Shown: in pieces, positions 56,829-64,000 of the stretch
How the letters are laid out: the number at the start of each line of letters is the position of its first letter
How positions within the stretch are numbered: the first letter of the stretch is position 1
DNA from: Cronobacter malonaticus LMG 23826
GTDB taxonomy: Bacteria > Pseudomonadota > Gammaproteobacteria > Enterobacterales > Enterobacteriaceae
Reading direction: 5' to 3'
Assembly (NCBI RefSeq): GCF_001277215.2
Contig: NZ_CP013940.1
Span: 2,790,001-2,854,000, forward strand
DNA length: 64,000 nt
Position numbers and translations under genes: made by a program
Notes under the pieces: generated by a model
Seen by the model: the letters and a program-made list of their open reading frames with translations, nothing else
What the model was told of the DNA's origin: nothing
The model's database searches: none

Positions 56829-57581
56829 ATGACCATTCAGAACGTAATTTGCGATATCGATGGCGTGCTGATGCACGATAACGTTGCGGTGCCCGGCGCC
56901 AGCGAATTTCTGACCCGCATTCTTGAAAAAGGGTTTCCGCTGGTTCTGCTCACCAACTACCCGTCCCAGACCGGCCAGGATCTGGCGAACCGCTTTGCTT
57001 CCGCCGGGATCGACGTGCCGGACAGCGTGTTTTACACCTCTGCGATGGCGACCGCCGATTTCCTGCGTCGTCAGGAAGGCAAAAAAGCGTATGTTGTCGG
57101 CGAAGGAGCATTAATTCACGAACTTTATAAAGCGGGCTTTACGATTACCGATATCAATCCCGATTTTGTTATCGTGGGCGAAACCCGCTCCTATAACTGG
57201 GAAATGATGCATAAAGCCGCCTTTTTCGTCGCCAACGGCGCGCGGTTTATCGCCACCAACCCGGACACGCACGGGCGCGGTTTTTACCCGGCCTGCGGCG
57301 CGCTGTGCGCGGGTATTGAGAAAATCTCCGGGCGGAAGCCGTTTTATGTCGGCAAGCCAAGTCCCTGGATAATCCGCGCGGCGCTGAACAAAATGCAGGC
57401 CCACTCTGAGCATACCGTAATCGTCGGCGATAACCTGCGCACCGATATTCTTGCCGGTTTCCAGGCGGGCCTGGAGACGATTCTGGTGCTGTCGGGCGTT
57501 TCGACCATTAATGACATCGACGCCATGCCGTTCCGGCCGAGCTGGATTTATCCTTCCGTCGCCGAAATCGACGTAATCTGA
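56829..57581 (+). CDS. nagD: UMP phosphatase NagD (HAD family)
   Basis: HAD-IIA phosphatase with preference for UMP and GMP in E. coli; its link to amino-sugar metabolism is only positional. The 250 residues start TIQNVICDIDGVLMHDN (catalytic Asp pair). VLLTNYPSQTG, the Lys in GKPSPWIIRAAL and VGDNLRTDILAGFQAGL complete the fold. It lies 62 bases after nagC and ends at a terminator. Confidence 0.97.
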   Translation: MTIQNVICDIDGVLMHDNVAVPGASEFLTRILEKGFPLVLLTNYPSQTGQDLANRFASAGIDVPDSVFYTSAMATADFLRRQEGKKAYVVGEGALIHELYKAGFTITDINPDFVIVGETRSYNWEMMHKAAFFVANGARFIATNPDTHGRGFYPACGALCAGIEKISGRKPFYVGKPSPWIIRAALNKMQAHSEHTVIVGDNLRTDILAGFQAGLETILVLSGVSTINDIDAMPFRPSWIYPSVAEIDVI

Positions 57582-57596
57582 ACCTGACGGCCATTA

Positions 57597-57624
57597 ACAA
57601 TGGCCGTTTTTTTTGCCCTTCAGA
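57597..57624 (+). terminator. nagBACD terminator
   Basis: ACGGCCAT-TAACA-ATGGCCGT followed by eight T, 16 bases after nagD. Confidence 0.93.
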
Positions 57625-57880
57625 CAACCCCCCTCGTTTAATAAAAGCGCTCTTTTTTTGCTGATTCGCTAAAAACTGCCCTGCTTTACTGACCATTTTT
57701 AAATTATCGCTAACGCTCATTGAACTATTTATGGTCTATACGCTAAAACGCTTGCACAACCTGCACGCTTTGCGGCATTTTCTTAAACAACGACAGAGGC
57801 GGAAGCGAAAAAATTGCATAAACCGCAACGCCTCGCAGACAGACAACACAACATTACCGCCAGGGTTAACGGAGTTCTTT

Positions 57881-59545
57881 ATGTGTTCTATTTTTGGTGT
57901 GCTGGATATCAAAACCGACGCGGTCGAACTGCGTAAAAAAGCGCTTGAGCTGTCGCGCCTGATGCGCCACCGCGGCCCGGACTGGTCCGGCGTGTTCGCC
58001 AGCGACAAAGCCATTCTCGCGCATGAACGTCTTTCTATCGTTGACGTCAACGCAGGCGCGCAGCCGCTCTACAACACTGAAAAAACGCACGTGCTGGCCG
58101 TTAACGGCGAAATCTACAACCACCAGGCGCTGCGCGCAGAATATGGCGATCGTTTCCAGTTCCAGACCGGCTCTGACTGCGAAGTCATCCTGGCGCTGTA
58201 TCAGGAAAAAGGCCCGGAGTTTCTGGACGAATTACAGGGCATGTTCGCTTTCGTGCTCTATGACAGCGAAAAAGACGCGTACCTGATTGGCCGTGACCAT
58301 ATCGGCATCATTCCGCTCTATATGGGGCACGATGAGCACGGCAACTTTTATGTCGCCTCAGAAATGAAATCGCTGGTGCCGGTGTGCCGCACCATTAAAG
58401 AGTTCCCGGCGGGCAGCTACCTGTGGAGCCAGGATGGCGAAATTCGTCAGTACTATCAGCGCGACTGGTTTGAGTATGACGCGGTGAAAGATAACGTGAC
58501 GGACAAAGCCGAGCTGCGCCAGGCGCTGGAAGATGCGGTCAAAAGCCATCTGATGTCTGACGTGCCTTATGGCGTGCTGCTCTCCGGCGGTCTCGATTCT
58601 TCCATTATTTCAGCCATTACCAAGAAATTTGCGGCGCGCCGCGTGGAAGATCAGGAGCGCTCCGAAGCCTGGTGGCCGCAGCTGCACTCGTTTGCCGTGG
58701 GCCTGGAAGGTTCGCCGGATCTGAAAGCCGCGCAGGAAGTCGCCAACCATCTCGGTACGGTACACCATGAAATTCACTTTACCGTGCAGGAAGGCCTGGA
58801 TGCGATCCGCGATGTGATTTACCACATCGAAACTTATGACGTGACCACAATTCGCGCGTCAACGCCGATGTATTTGATGTCCCGTAAAATCAAAGCGATG
58901 GGCATCAAAATGGTGCTCTCCGGCGAAGGTTCAGACGAAGTGTTCGGCGGCTATCTCTACTTCCACAAAGCGCCGAACGCGAAAGAGCTGCACGAAGAAA
59001 CGGTGCGCAAGCTGCAGGCGCTGCATATGTTTGACTGCGCGCGCGCCAACAAAGCGATGTCAGCCTGGGGCGTTGAGGCGCGTGTACCGTTCCTTGATAA
59101 GAAATTCCTTGATGTGGCGATGCGCATCAACCCGCAGGATAAAATGTGCGGCAACGGCAAGATGGAAAAACATATCCTGCGTGAATGTTTTGAAGCTTAC
59201 CTGCCGGCGAGCGTGGCGTGGCGTCAGAAAGAGCAGTTCTCCGACGGCGTGGGCTACAGCTGGATTGATACGCTGAAAGAAGTGGCGGCGAAACAGGTTT
59301 CCGATCAGCAACTGGAAACCGCGCGCTTCCGCTTCCCGTACAATACGCCAGCCTCGAAAGAAGCCTATCTTTACCGCGAAATCTTCGAAGAGCTGTTCCC
59401 GGTGCCGAGTGCGGCGGAGTGCGTGCCTGGCGGCCCGTCTGTCGCCTGCTCTTCCGCGAAAGCCATCGAATGGGACGAAGCGTTTAAAACCATGAACGAT
59501 CCGTCAGGCCGCGCGGTGGGCGTACACCAGTCTGCTTACAAGTAA
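57881..59545 (+). CDS. asnB: Asparagine synthetase B (glutamine-hydrolysing)
   Basis: Makes asparagine from aspartate, glutamine and ATP. The start MCSIFGVLDIKTDAVE at 57881 exposes the Cys2 nucleophile after Met removal and gives 554 residues as in E. coli; a 50-codon longer frame would bury Cys2 and is rejected. The N-terminal glutaminase has RHRGPDWSG and VNGEIYNH. The synthetase domain has the pyrophosphate loop LLSGGLDSSIISA and LSGEGSDEVFGGY. The 256 bases before it, back to the nagD terminator, hold no other gene. Confidence 0.98.
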   Translation: MCSIFGVLDIKTDAVELRKKALELSRLMRHRGPDWSGVFASDKAILAHERLSIVDVNAGAQPLYNTEKTHVLAVNGEIYNHQALRAEYGDRFQFQTGSDCEVILALYQEKGPEFLDELQGMFAFVLYDSEKDAYLIGRDHIGIIPLYMGHDEHGNFYVASEMKSLVPVCRTIKEFPAGSYLWSQDGEIRQYYQRDWFEYDAVKDNVTDKAELRQALEDAVKSHLMSDVPYGVLLSGGLDSSIISAITKKFAARRVEDQERSEAWWPQLHSFAVGLEGSPDLKAAQEVANHLGTVHHEIHFTVQEGLDAIRDVIYHIETYDVTTIRASTPMYLMSRKIKAMGIKMVLSGEGSDEVFGGYLYFHKAPNAKELHEETVRKLQALHMFDCARANKAMSAWGVEARVPFLDKKFLDVAMRINPQDKMCGNGKMEKHILRECFEAYLPASVAWRQKEQFSDGVGYSWIDTLKEVAAKQVSDQQLETARFRFPYNTPASKEAYLYREIFEELFPVPSAAECVPGGPSVACSSAKAIEWDEAFKTMNDPSGRAVGVHQSAYK

Positions 59546-59562
59546 GCGTTGCCAAACGAATA

Positions 59563-59586
59563 ACGGGCCTTCGGGCCCGTTTTTTA
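59563..59586 (+). terminator. asnB terminator
   Basis: ACGGGCC-TTCG-GGCCCGT followed by TTTTTATT, 17 bases after the asnB stop. Confidence 0.94.
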
Positions 59587-59725
59587 TTGGCGTAAAGATG
59601 CGCAACCAGCGCCGCTGTTTCTATTGAATTAGTGGATAATTCGCCTGGAATCGCCGAATATTGCATCAAGCTGTTCGCAAGCTAGTCAAACAGTCACTTT
59701 ACGTCGATTTTCGCCAAAAAAGGTG

Positions 59726-59754
59726 TTGACGCTTCCAGGCCCAATACGCATAAT
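59726..59754 (+). promoter_or_regulatory. Promoter of the tRNA operon
   Basis: TTGACG and CATAAT exactly 17 bases apart, followed by the GC-rich discriminator GCGCCCCGC typical of stringently controlled stable-RNA promoters. The first tRNA begins 39 bases further on. Confidence 0.85.
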
Positions 59755-59792
59755 GCGCCCCGCAACGCCGATAAGGTAACGCGAAAAAAGAT

Positions 59793-59869
59793 GGCTACGT
59801 AGCTCAGCTGGTTAGAGCACATCACTCATAATGATGGGGTCACAGGTTCGATTCCCGTCGTAGCCACCA
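59793..59869 (+). tRNA. metT: tRNA-Met (CAT), elongator
   Basis: 77 bases with encoded CCA. Acceptor GGCTACG/CGTAGCC, T loop GGTTCGATTCC and anticodon CAT at 59827-59829. First of the operon, in the metT position of E. coli. Confidence 0.97.
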
Positions 59870-59877
59870 TCTTTTTT

Positions 59878-59962
59878 GCGGGAGTGGCGAAATTGGTAGA
59901 CGCACCAGATTTAGGTTCTGGCGCCGCAAGGTGTGCGAGTTCAAGTCTCGCCTCCCGCACCA
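59878..59962 (+). tRNA. leuW: tRNA-Leu (TAG)
   Basis: 85 bases with a long variable arm and encoded CCA. Acceptor GCGGGAG/CTCCCGC, anticodon loop TTTAGGT, anticodon TAG at 59912-59914. It occupies the leuW position. Confidence 0.97.
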
Positions 59963-59984
59963 CTTCGTAATTGCGTTGCACGGA

Positions 59985-60059
59985 TGGGGTATCGCCAAGC
60001 GGTAAGGCACCGGTTTTTGATACCGGCATTCCCTGGTTCGAATCCAGGTACCCCAGCCA
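59985..60059 (+). tRNA. glnU: tRNA-Gln (TTG), copy 1
   Basis: 75 bases with encoded CCA. Acceptor TGGGGTA/TACCCCA with the family's weak first pair, anticodon TTG at 60017-60019. It differs from copy 2 at one base (CATTCCC against CATCCCC) in the variable region. Confidence 0.97.
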
Positions 60060-60095
60060 TATTTCTTCGACTTTTGCGTTTTACGCAGCAGTCGT

Positions 60096-60170
60096 TGGGG
60101 TATCGCCAAGCGGTAAGGCACCGGTTTTTGATACCGGCATCCCCTGGTTCGAATCCAGGTACCCCAGCCA
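60096..60170 (+). tRNA. glnW: tRNA-Gln (TTG), copy 2
   Basis: 75 bases with encoded CCA, almost identical to the preceding tRNA-Gln and with the same TTG anticodon loop (TTTTGAT). Confidence 0.97.
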
Positions 60171-60200
60171 GTCGTTATGTCTGGTAAAGCAGTACAATTT

Positions 60201-60277
60201 GGCTACGTAGCTCAGCTGGTTAGAGCACAGCACTCATAATGCTGGGGTCACAGGTTCGATTCCCGTCGTAGCCACCA
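60201..60277 (+). tRNA. metU: tRNA-Met (CAT), elongator
   Basis: 77 bases with encoded CCA. It matches metT except for one compensated pair in the anticodon stem (CAGCACT...TGCTG against CATCACT...TGATG). Anticodon CAT at 60235-60237. Confidence 0.97.
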
Positions 60278-60339
60278 TATTTAAAGCGTCTTGCATTTTT
60301 AATGCAGGATAGCGCGAAGTAAAATTCGCAAGATTTTCT

Positions 60340-60414
60340 TGGGGTGTCGCCAAGCGGTAAGGCAGCGGATTCTGATTCCGCCATTCCGGGGTTCGAATCC
60401 CTGCACCCCAGCCA
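60340..60414 (+). tRNA. glnV: tRNA-Gln (CTG), copy 1
   Basis: 75 bases with encoded CCA. Anticodon stem GCGGA/TCCGC, anticodon CTG at 60372-60374. Acceptor and T stems (GGTGTC, GGGGTTCGAATCCC) differ from the other Gln copies. Confidence 0.97.
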
Positions 60415-60504
60415 CTTTGAAGAAGCGGTTGGCATAAAGCCAAACGCACTGGCTAAAGGTTCTTTGTTTCTTCCTTTAACTGACAATTCAGCACCAACAT
60501 TTGT

Positions 60505-60579
60505 TGGGGTATCGCCAAGCGGTAAGGCAGTGGATTCTGATTCCACCATTCCGAGGTTCGAATCCTCGTACCCCAGCCA
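60505..60579 (+). tRNA. glnX: tRNA-Gln (CTG), copy 2
   Basis: 75 bases with encoded CCA. Anticodon CTG in a GTGGA/TCCAC stem and T arm GAGGTTCGAATCCTC. Last tRNA of the operon, immediately before the terminator. Confidence 0.97.
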
Positions 60580-60585
60580 CTCTTT

Positions 60586-60614
60586 AAAAGCCTGCGAAAG
60601 CAGGCTTTTTTCTT
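60586..60614 (+). terminator. tRNA operon terminator
   Basis: AAAAGCCTGC-GAAA-GCAGGCTTTT with a continuing T run, seven bases after the last tRNA. Confidence 0.94.
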
Positions 60615-60689
60615 TTCTGCGCCTCAACTGTATGGCGCTGTCTTCAGCGCGCTTCGCCAAACCTGCCGCTGTCTGTCTGCATCGCTTAA

Positions 60690-60712
60690 TAAAAAAGCCC
60701 GCACGCGCAGGC
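60690..60712 (-). terminator. Candidate ubiF terminator
   Basis: On the minus strand GCCTGC-GCGT-GCGGGC (one T-G pair) followed by six T. It lies about 95 bases beyond the ubiF stop. Confidence 0.6.
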
Positions 60713-60808
60713 CTTTTCATTGGCAATTTCACGGCTGCCAGACGATGGCGGAGCTAACGTCTCCGTCATGCCATTTACTACAGCATAAAGCATGTTGTAA
60801 CTAAGGTA

Positions 60809-61984
60809 TTATAAACCGAGCGCATATCGCAACGCCTGGCGCTTCAGCACGCCTGAGCGCTGGGCAGCGATAAGCCCGATATTGCGCAGCACACGCAGCG
60901 GTTTCAGTTTCGCAGTAAACCCGGCATGGAAGAGATCCATACCGCTTTGCATAAGCAGGTTATCCGGCATACGACGACGCTGATAGCGCTTCAGCACCGC
61001 GCCGGAGGCCCAGTCTTCCGCTGCATTGCGGGCATCAATCACCACCTTCAGCAGCGCGTCCACATCGCGATAGCCGAGATTCACACCCTGCCCCGCCAGA
61101 GGATGAATGGTATGCGCGGCGTCGCCAATCAGCGCGACGCCCGGCAGCACATAACGCAGCGCATGGCGACGCACCAGGGGAAACGCGCCGCAGGTGACCG
61201 GCGTCACGCGGCCAAGCCGTGCCGGAAATGCGGCGGCTATTTCACGACCAAGCTGCGTCATGTTCATTGCCTGAAGCTGACGAACGCGCGCCGGGCGGTC
61301 ATACCAGACCAGCGACGCACGGTTATCGAACAATGGCAAAAACGCATGCGGCCCGTTCGGGGTAAAGTGTTGCCAGGTGCTGTCGCCGGGCGGTTGTTCG
61401 CATTCCACGCTAATCAACAGGCATGACTGCTGATACTGCCAGGCGTTGACGCCGATACCTGCCCATTTACGCACCTGAGAACTGGCACCGTCCGCACCGA
61501 TCACCAGGCGCGCCTGTAAGGTATCGCCATTAGTGAGCGAGAGCTGATACCCATTTTGCACAGGCGTCATCTGCGTGAGCGTCGCCGGGCACAGCAGTTG
61601 CACCGCCGGATGCGCCTCCAGTGCCTCCCACAGCGCGCGTTGCAGCACGCTGTTTTCCACCATATAGCCAAGCTCCGGCAGTTGCAGCTCATCGGCGCTG
61701 AATTCAACCCGCGCCTCGTTCCACTCCCAGGTTTCGAGGCGGCGATACGGATGCGCGCGCATCTCAAGCACGCGCTGCCAGACACCCAGCCCGCGCAGCA
61801 GATCCACCGACGCGCAGCTGATCGAGGAGATCCGCACGTCCGGCGGATTTTGCGGCGAAAACGGCGGCGGCGCGGCATGTTCCACGACAGCCACCTGAAA
61901 ACCATTTTGCGCAAGCCCAAGTGCTGCGGCAGCGCCCACCATGCCCCCGCCGACAACGACGACTTCAATTGGTTGATTTGTCAT
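60809..61984 (-). CDS. ubiF: 3-demethoxyubiquinol 3-hydroxylase
   Basis: FAD monooxygenase of aerobic ubiquinone synthesis, introducing the C6 hydroxyl in the Ubi complex. The start MTNQPIEVVVVGGG gives 391 residues, the E. coli length; an ATG two codons upstream (61990), nearer to AAGGA, is also possible. The FAD motif GGGMVGAAAALGLAQ is near the N-terminus. DGASSQVRKWAGIG and GDAAHTIHPLAGQGVNLG are the second and third UbiH-family FAD motifs. It is divergent from miaB. Confidence 0.95.
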   Translation of the reverse strand: MTNQPIEVVVVGGGMVGAAAALGLAQNGFQVAVVEHAAPPPFSPQNPPDVRISSISCASVDLLRGLGVWQRVLEMRAHPYRRLETWEWNEARVEFSADELQLPELGYMVENSVLQRALWEALEAHPAVQLLCPATLTQMTPVQNGYQLSLTNGDTLQARLVIGADGASSQVRKWAGIGVNAWQYQQSCLLISVECEQPPGDSTWQHFTPNGPHAFLPLFDNRASLVWYDRPARVRQLQAMNMTQLGREIAAAFPARLGRVTPVTCGAFPLVRRHALRYVLPGVALIGDAAHTIHPLAGQGVNLGYRDVDALLKVVIDARNAAEDWASGAVLKRYQRRRMPDNLLMQSGMDLFHAGFTAKLKPLRVLRNIGLIAAQRSGVLKRQALRYALGL

Positions 61985-62129
61985 GGTCATTTTATCCTTA
62001 AGCAATCTCCCTTCAGTTTACCGGATTTTTCGCCGCCTGACGTGTTTGCCTCGCCACTGGTCACGAACCCGTCAAAGCATTACAATACGCGGCCAAAATG
62101 AGTGGCTTTAACTGAGCAATGGCAAGTCA

Positions 62130-63554
62130 ATGACAAAAAAACTCCATATTAAAACCTGGGGCTGTCAGATGAATGAGTACGATTCATCGAAGATGGCCGA
62201 TCTGCTGGAAACCACGCACGGCTTTACGCTGACCGACGTGGCGGAAGAAGCAGATATTCTGCTGCTGAATACCTGCTCAATCCGCGAGAAGGCACAGGAG
62301 AAGGTTTTCCATCAGTTAGGTCGCTGGAAAACGTTAAAGGAAAAGAACCCGGATGTGATTATCGGCGTGGGCGGCTGTGTGGCGTCTCAGGAAGGTGACC
62401 ATATTCGCGATCGCGCCCGCTACGTCGACATCATTTTCGGCCCTCAGACCCTGCACCGCCTGCCGGAAATGATCAACCAGGTAAAAGGCACGCGCAGCCC
62501 GGTTGTGGACATCAGCTTCCCGGAAATCGAAAAGTTCGATCGCCTGCCTGAGCCGCGCGCGGAAGGCCCGACGGCGTTCGTTTCCATCATGGAAGGCTGC
62601 AACAAATACTGCACCTACTGCGTGGTTCCGTATACCCGCGGTGAAGAAGTGAGCCGTCCGAGCGATGACATCGTGCTGGAAATTGCCCAGCTCGCCGCCC
62701 AGGGCGTGCGTGAAGTCAACCTGCTCGGCCAGAACGTGAACGCCTGGCGCGGTGAAAACTATGACGGCACCACTGGCACGTTCGCCGACCTGCTGCGTCT
62801 GGTCGCGGCGATTGACGGCATTGACCGTATTCGCTTCACCACCAGCCACCCGATCGAATTTACCGATGACATCATCGAAGTCTATCGCGACACGCCGGAG
62901 CTGGTGAGCTTCCTGCATCTGCCGGTACAGAGCGGCTCCGACCGCGTGCTGAACATGATGGGACGCACCCACACGGCGCTGGAATATAAAGCCATTATTC
63001 GCAAGCTGCGCGCCGCGCGCCCGGACATCCAGATTAGCTCCGACTTCATCGTCGGCTTCCCTGGCGAAACCCAGCAGGATTTCGAACAGACCATGAAGCT
63101 GATTGCCGAGGTGAATTTCGACATGAGCTACAGCTTTATTTTCTCCGCACGTCCGGGTACGCCTGCCGCCGACATGGTGGATGACGTGCCGGAAGAGGAG
63201 AAAAAGCAGCGTCTGTACATCCTTCAGGAGCGTATCAACCAGCAGGCGATGGCGTGGAGCCGCCGTATGCTCGGCACGACCCAGCGCATTCTGGTGGAGG
63301 GCACATCGCGTAAGAGCATCATGGAGCTTTCCGGGCGTACCGAAAACAACCGCGTGGTGAACTTCGAAGGCTCGCCGGATATGGTGGGTAAATTCGTCGA
63401 TGTGGAAATCACGGAAGTGTTCCCGAACTCGCTGCGCGGCAAGGTTATCCGCACCGAAGACGAGATGGGCCTGCGCGTGGTGGAATCGCCGGAATCGATC
63501 ATCGCCCGCACCCGCAAAGAAAACGAACTCGGCGTCGGGATTTTCCAGCCATAA
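62130..63554 (+). CDS. miaB: tRNA-2-methylthio-N6-dimethylallyladenosine synthase
   Basis: Radical-SAM methylthiotransferase that modifies A37 of tRNAs reading UNN codons. The 474 residues equal E. coli. The N-terminal UPF0004 domain binds an auxiliary cluster (Cys in [20 protein letters not shown] and GVGGCVASQ). The radical-[11 protein letters not shown] motif is near residue 157. A C-terminal TRAM domain spans about 380-445. A terminator follows. Confidence 0.98.
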   Translation: MTKKLHIKTWGCQMNEYDSSKMADLLETTHGFTLTDVAEEADILLLNTCSIREKAQEKVFHQLGRWKTLKEKNPDVIIGVGGCVASQEGDHIRDRARYVDIIFGPQTLHRLPEMINQVKGTRSPVVDISFPEIEKFDRLPEPRAEGPTAFVSIMEGCNKYCTYCVVPYTRGEEVSRPSDDIVLEIAQLAAQGVREVNLLGQNVNAWRGENYDGTTGTFADLLRLVAAIDGIDRIRFTTSHPIEFTDDIIEVYRDTPELVSFLHLPVQSGSDRVLNMMGRTHTALEYKAIIRKLRAARPDIQISSDFIVGFPGETQQDFEQTMKLIAEVNFDMSYSFIFSARPGTPAADMVDDVPEEEKKQRLYILQERINQQAMAWSRRMLGTTQRILVEGTSRKSIMELSGRTENNRVVNFEGSPDMVGKFVDVEITEVFPNSLRGKVIRTEDEMGLRVVESPESIIARTRKENELGVGIFQP

Positions 63555-63566
63555 TCTGCTCTCTCA

Positions 63567-63601
63567 CGTATGCCGCCCCGGCGCGGCATACGCTTATTTT
63601 T
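63567..63601 (+). terminator. miaB terminator
   Basis: CGTATGCCGC-CCCGGC-GCGGCATACG, a perfect ten-base stem, followed by CTTATTTTT, 12 bases after the miaB stop. About 150 bases without a gene remain before ybeZ. Confidence 0.85.
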
Positions 63602-63758
63602 ACACCATCCGTGCTTGTATTCTGAAGGCGTCACCCAAATATCCGGGTTGTCGCTTGCGCCTTTTTCCCTCGCCGTGAATAATTTCTCTCAGGCCCTGAG
63701 AAAATCAGCAGGCATTTTTACTCACCTTAACTGGCCCTGAGTGACCAAGAGGACAAGT

Positions 63759-64000
63759 TTGAATATCGAAACTCGTGAATTTACGCTGGAACCGGCAGAC
63801 AATGCCCGTCTGCTTAGCCTCTGTGGACCCTTTGATGACAACATCAAACAGCTTGAGCGCCGCCTCGGCATCGAAATCGCCCGTCGCGACAACCACTTTA
63901 AACTGACCGGCCGCACGATTTGCGTCAGCGCGGCAGCGGATATTCTGCGCCATCTGTACGTTGATACCGCCCCGATGCGCGGCGAAATCAAAGAGATCGA
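63759..64000 (+). CDS. ybeZ: PhoH-like ATPase YbeZ (cut at right edge)
   Basis: Only the first 80 codons are in the window. The TTG at 63759 is the most likely start, behind AAGAGGACAAGT. The N-terminus reads NIETREFTLEPADNARLLS and continues LCGPFDDNIKQLERRLGIEI and DTAPMRGEIKEIE, as in E. coli YbeZ. The P-loop ATPase domain lies beyond the edge. Families of this type work with the endoribonuclease YbeY, encoded next in E. coli. The frame is open to base 64000. Confidence 0.93.
   Translation, partial: MNIETREFTLEPADNARLLSLCGPFDDNIKQLERRLGIEIARRDNHFKLTGRTICVSAAADILRHLYVDTAPMRGEIKEI

Noticed and set aside
57731..57880. Fifty-codon N-terminal extension of asnB
   Set aside because: The glutaminase nucleophile must be Cys2, so translation has to start at 57881.
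60061..60200. Duplicated TTG tRNA-Gln region considered as a recent attachment site or prophage scar
   Set aside because: Both copies are complete tRNAs in the same order as E. coli, with no integrase or foreign DNA nearby.

Overview
The window is ordinary enterobacterial chromosome with high GC coding sequence. Gene order and near-identical protein lengths match the E. coli gltA-sdh-suc-cyd, kdp, pgm-seqA-fur, nag and tRNA-Gln/Met neighbourhoods. The differences point to a relative of E. coli, most likely Cronobacter or a close neighbour, but this is inferred from memory of family order and not from a search. The differences are: no mngRAB, abrB or dtpD, an added DUF2891-DUF979-DUF969 module, a chiP-chitobiase pair and an extra lipoprotein. 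No phage, CRISPR array, plasmid origin or insertion sequence is visible.

Bases 1-15500 hold central aerobic metabolism. cydAB (bd oxidase, left edge cut), sucABCD and sdhCDAB read leftward and gltA reads rightward from a shared control region. The sdhB-sucA gap carries an ERIC element and a REP-like hairpin. A ~1 kb spacer with an FNR-like site lies upstream of cydA.

Bases 15500-26000 hold nei, then a leftward three-gene module (DUF969-DUF979 membrane pair and DUF2891) divergent from a MarR-like regulator. These abut pxpBCA (5-oxoprolinase), ybgI, phr, a long two-domain ybgA and ybfA. The layout suggests a 5-oxoproline or pyroglutamyl-compound uptake and hydrolysis island.

Bases 26000-38300 hold kdpFABCDE (high-affinity potassium uptake with its two-component system), then the inducible ornithine decarboxylase system speFL-speF-potE, including its small arrest-peptide leader gene.

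Bases 38300-44300 hold pgm and seqA (leftward), then ybfF, ybfE, fldA, uof-fur and an IprA-like regulator (rightward).

Bases 44300-57600 are a chitin/N-acetylglucosamine block. Chitobiase and chitoporin, glnS, an unknown lipoprotein and nagE read leftward; nagBACD reads rightward. Four NagC-like operators, two CRP-like sites and a ChiX sRNA pairing site link chitosugar entry, periplasmic hydrolysis and GlcNAc catabolism.

Bases 57600-64000 hold asnB, a seven-tRNA operon (Met-Leu-Gln-Gln-Met-Gln-Gln), ubiF, miaB and the start of ybeZ.
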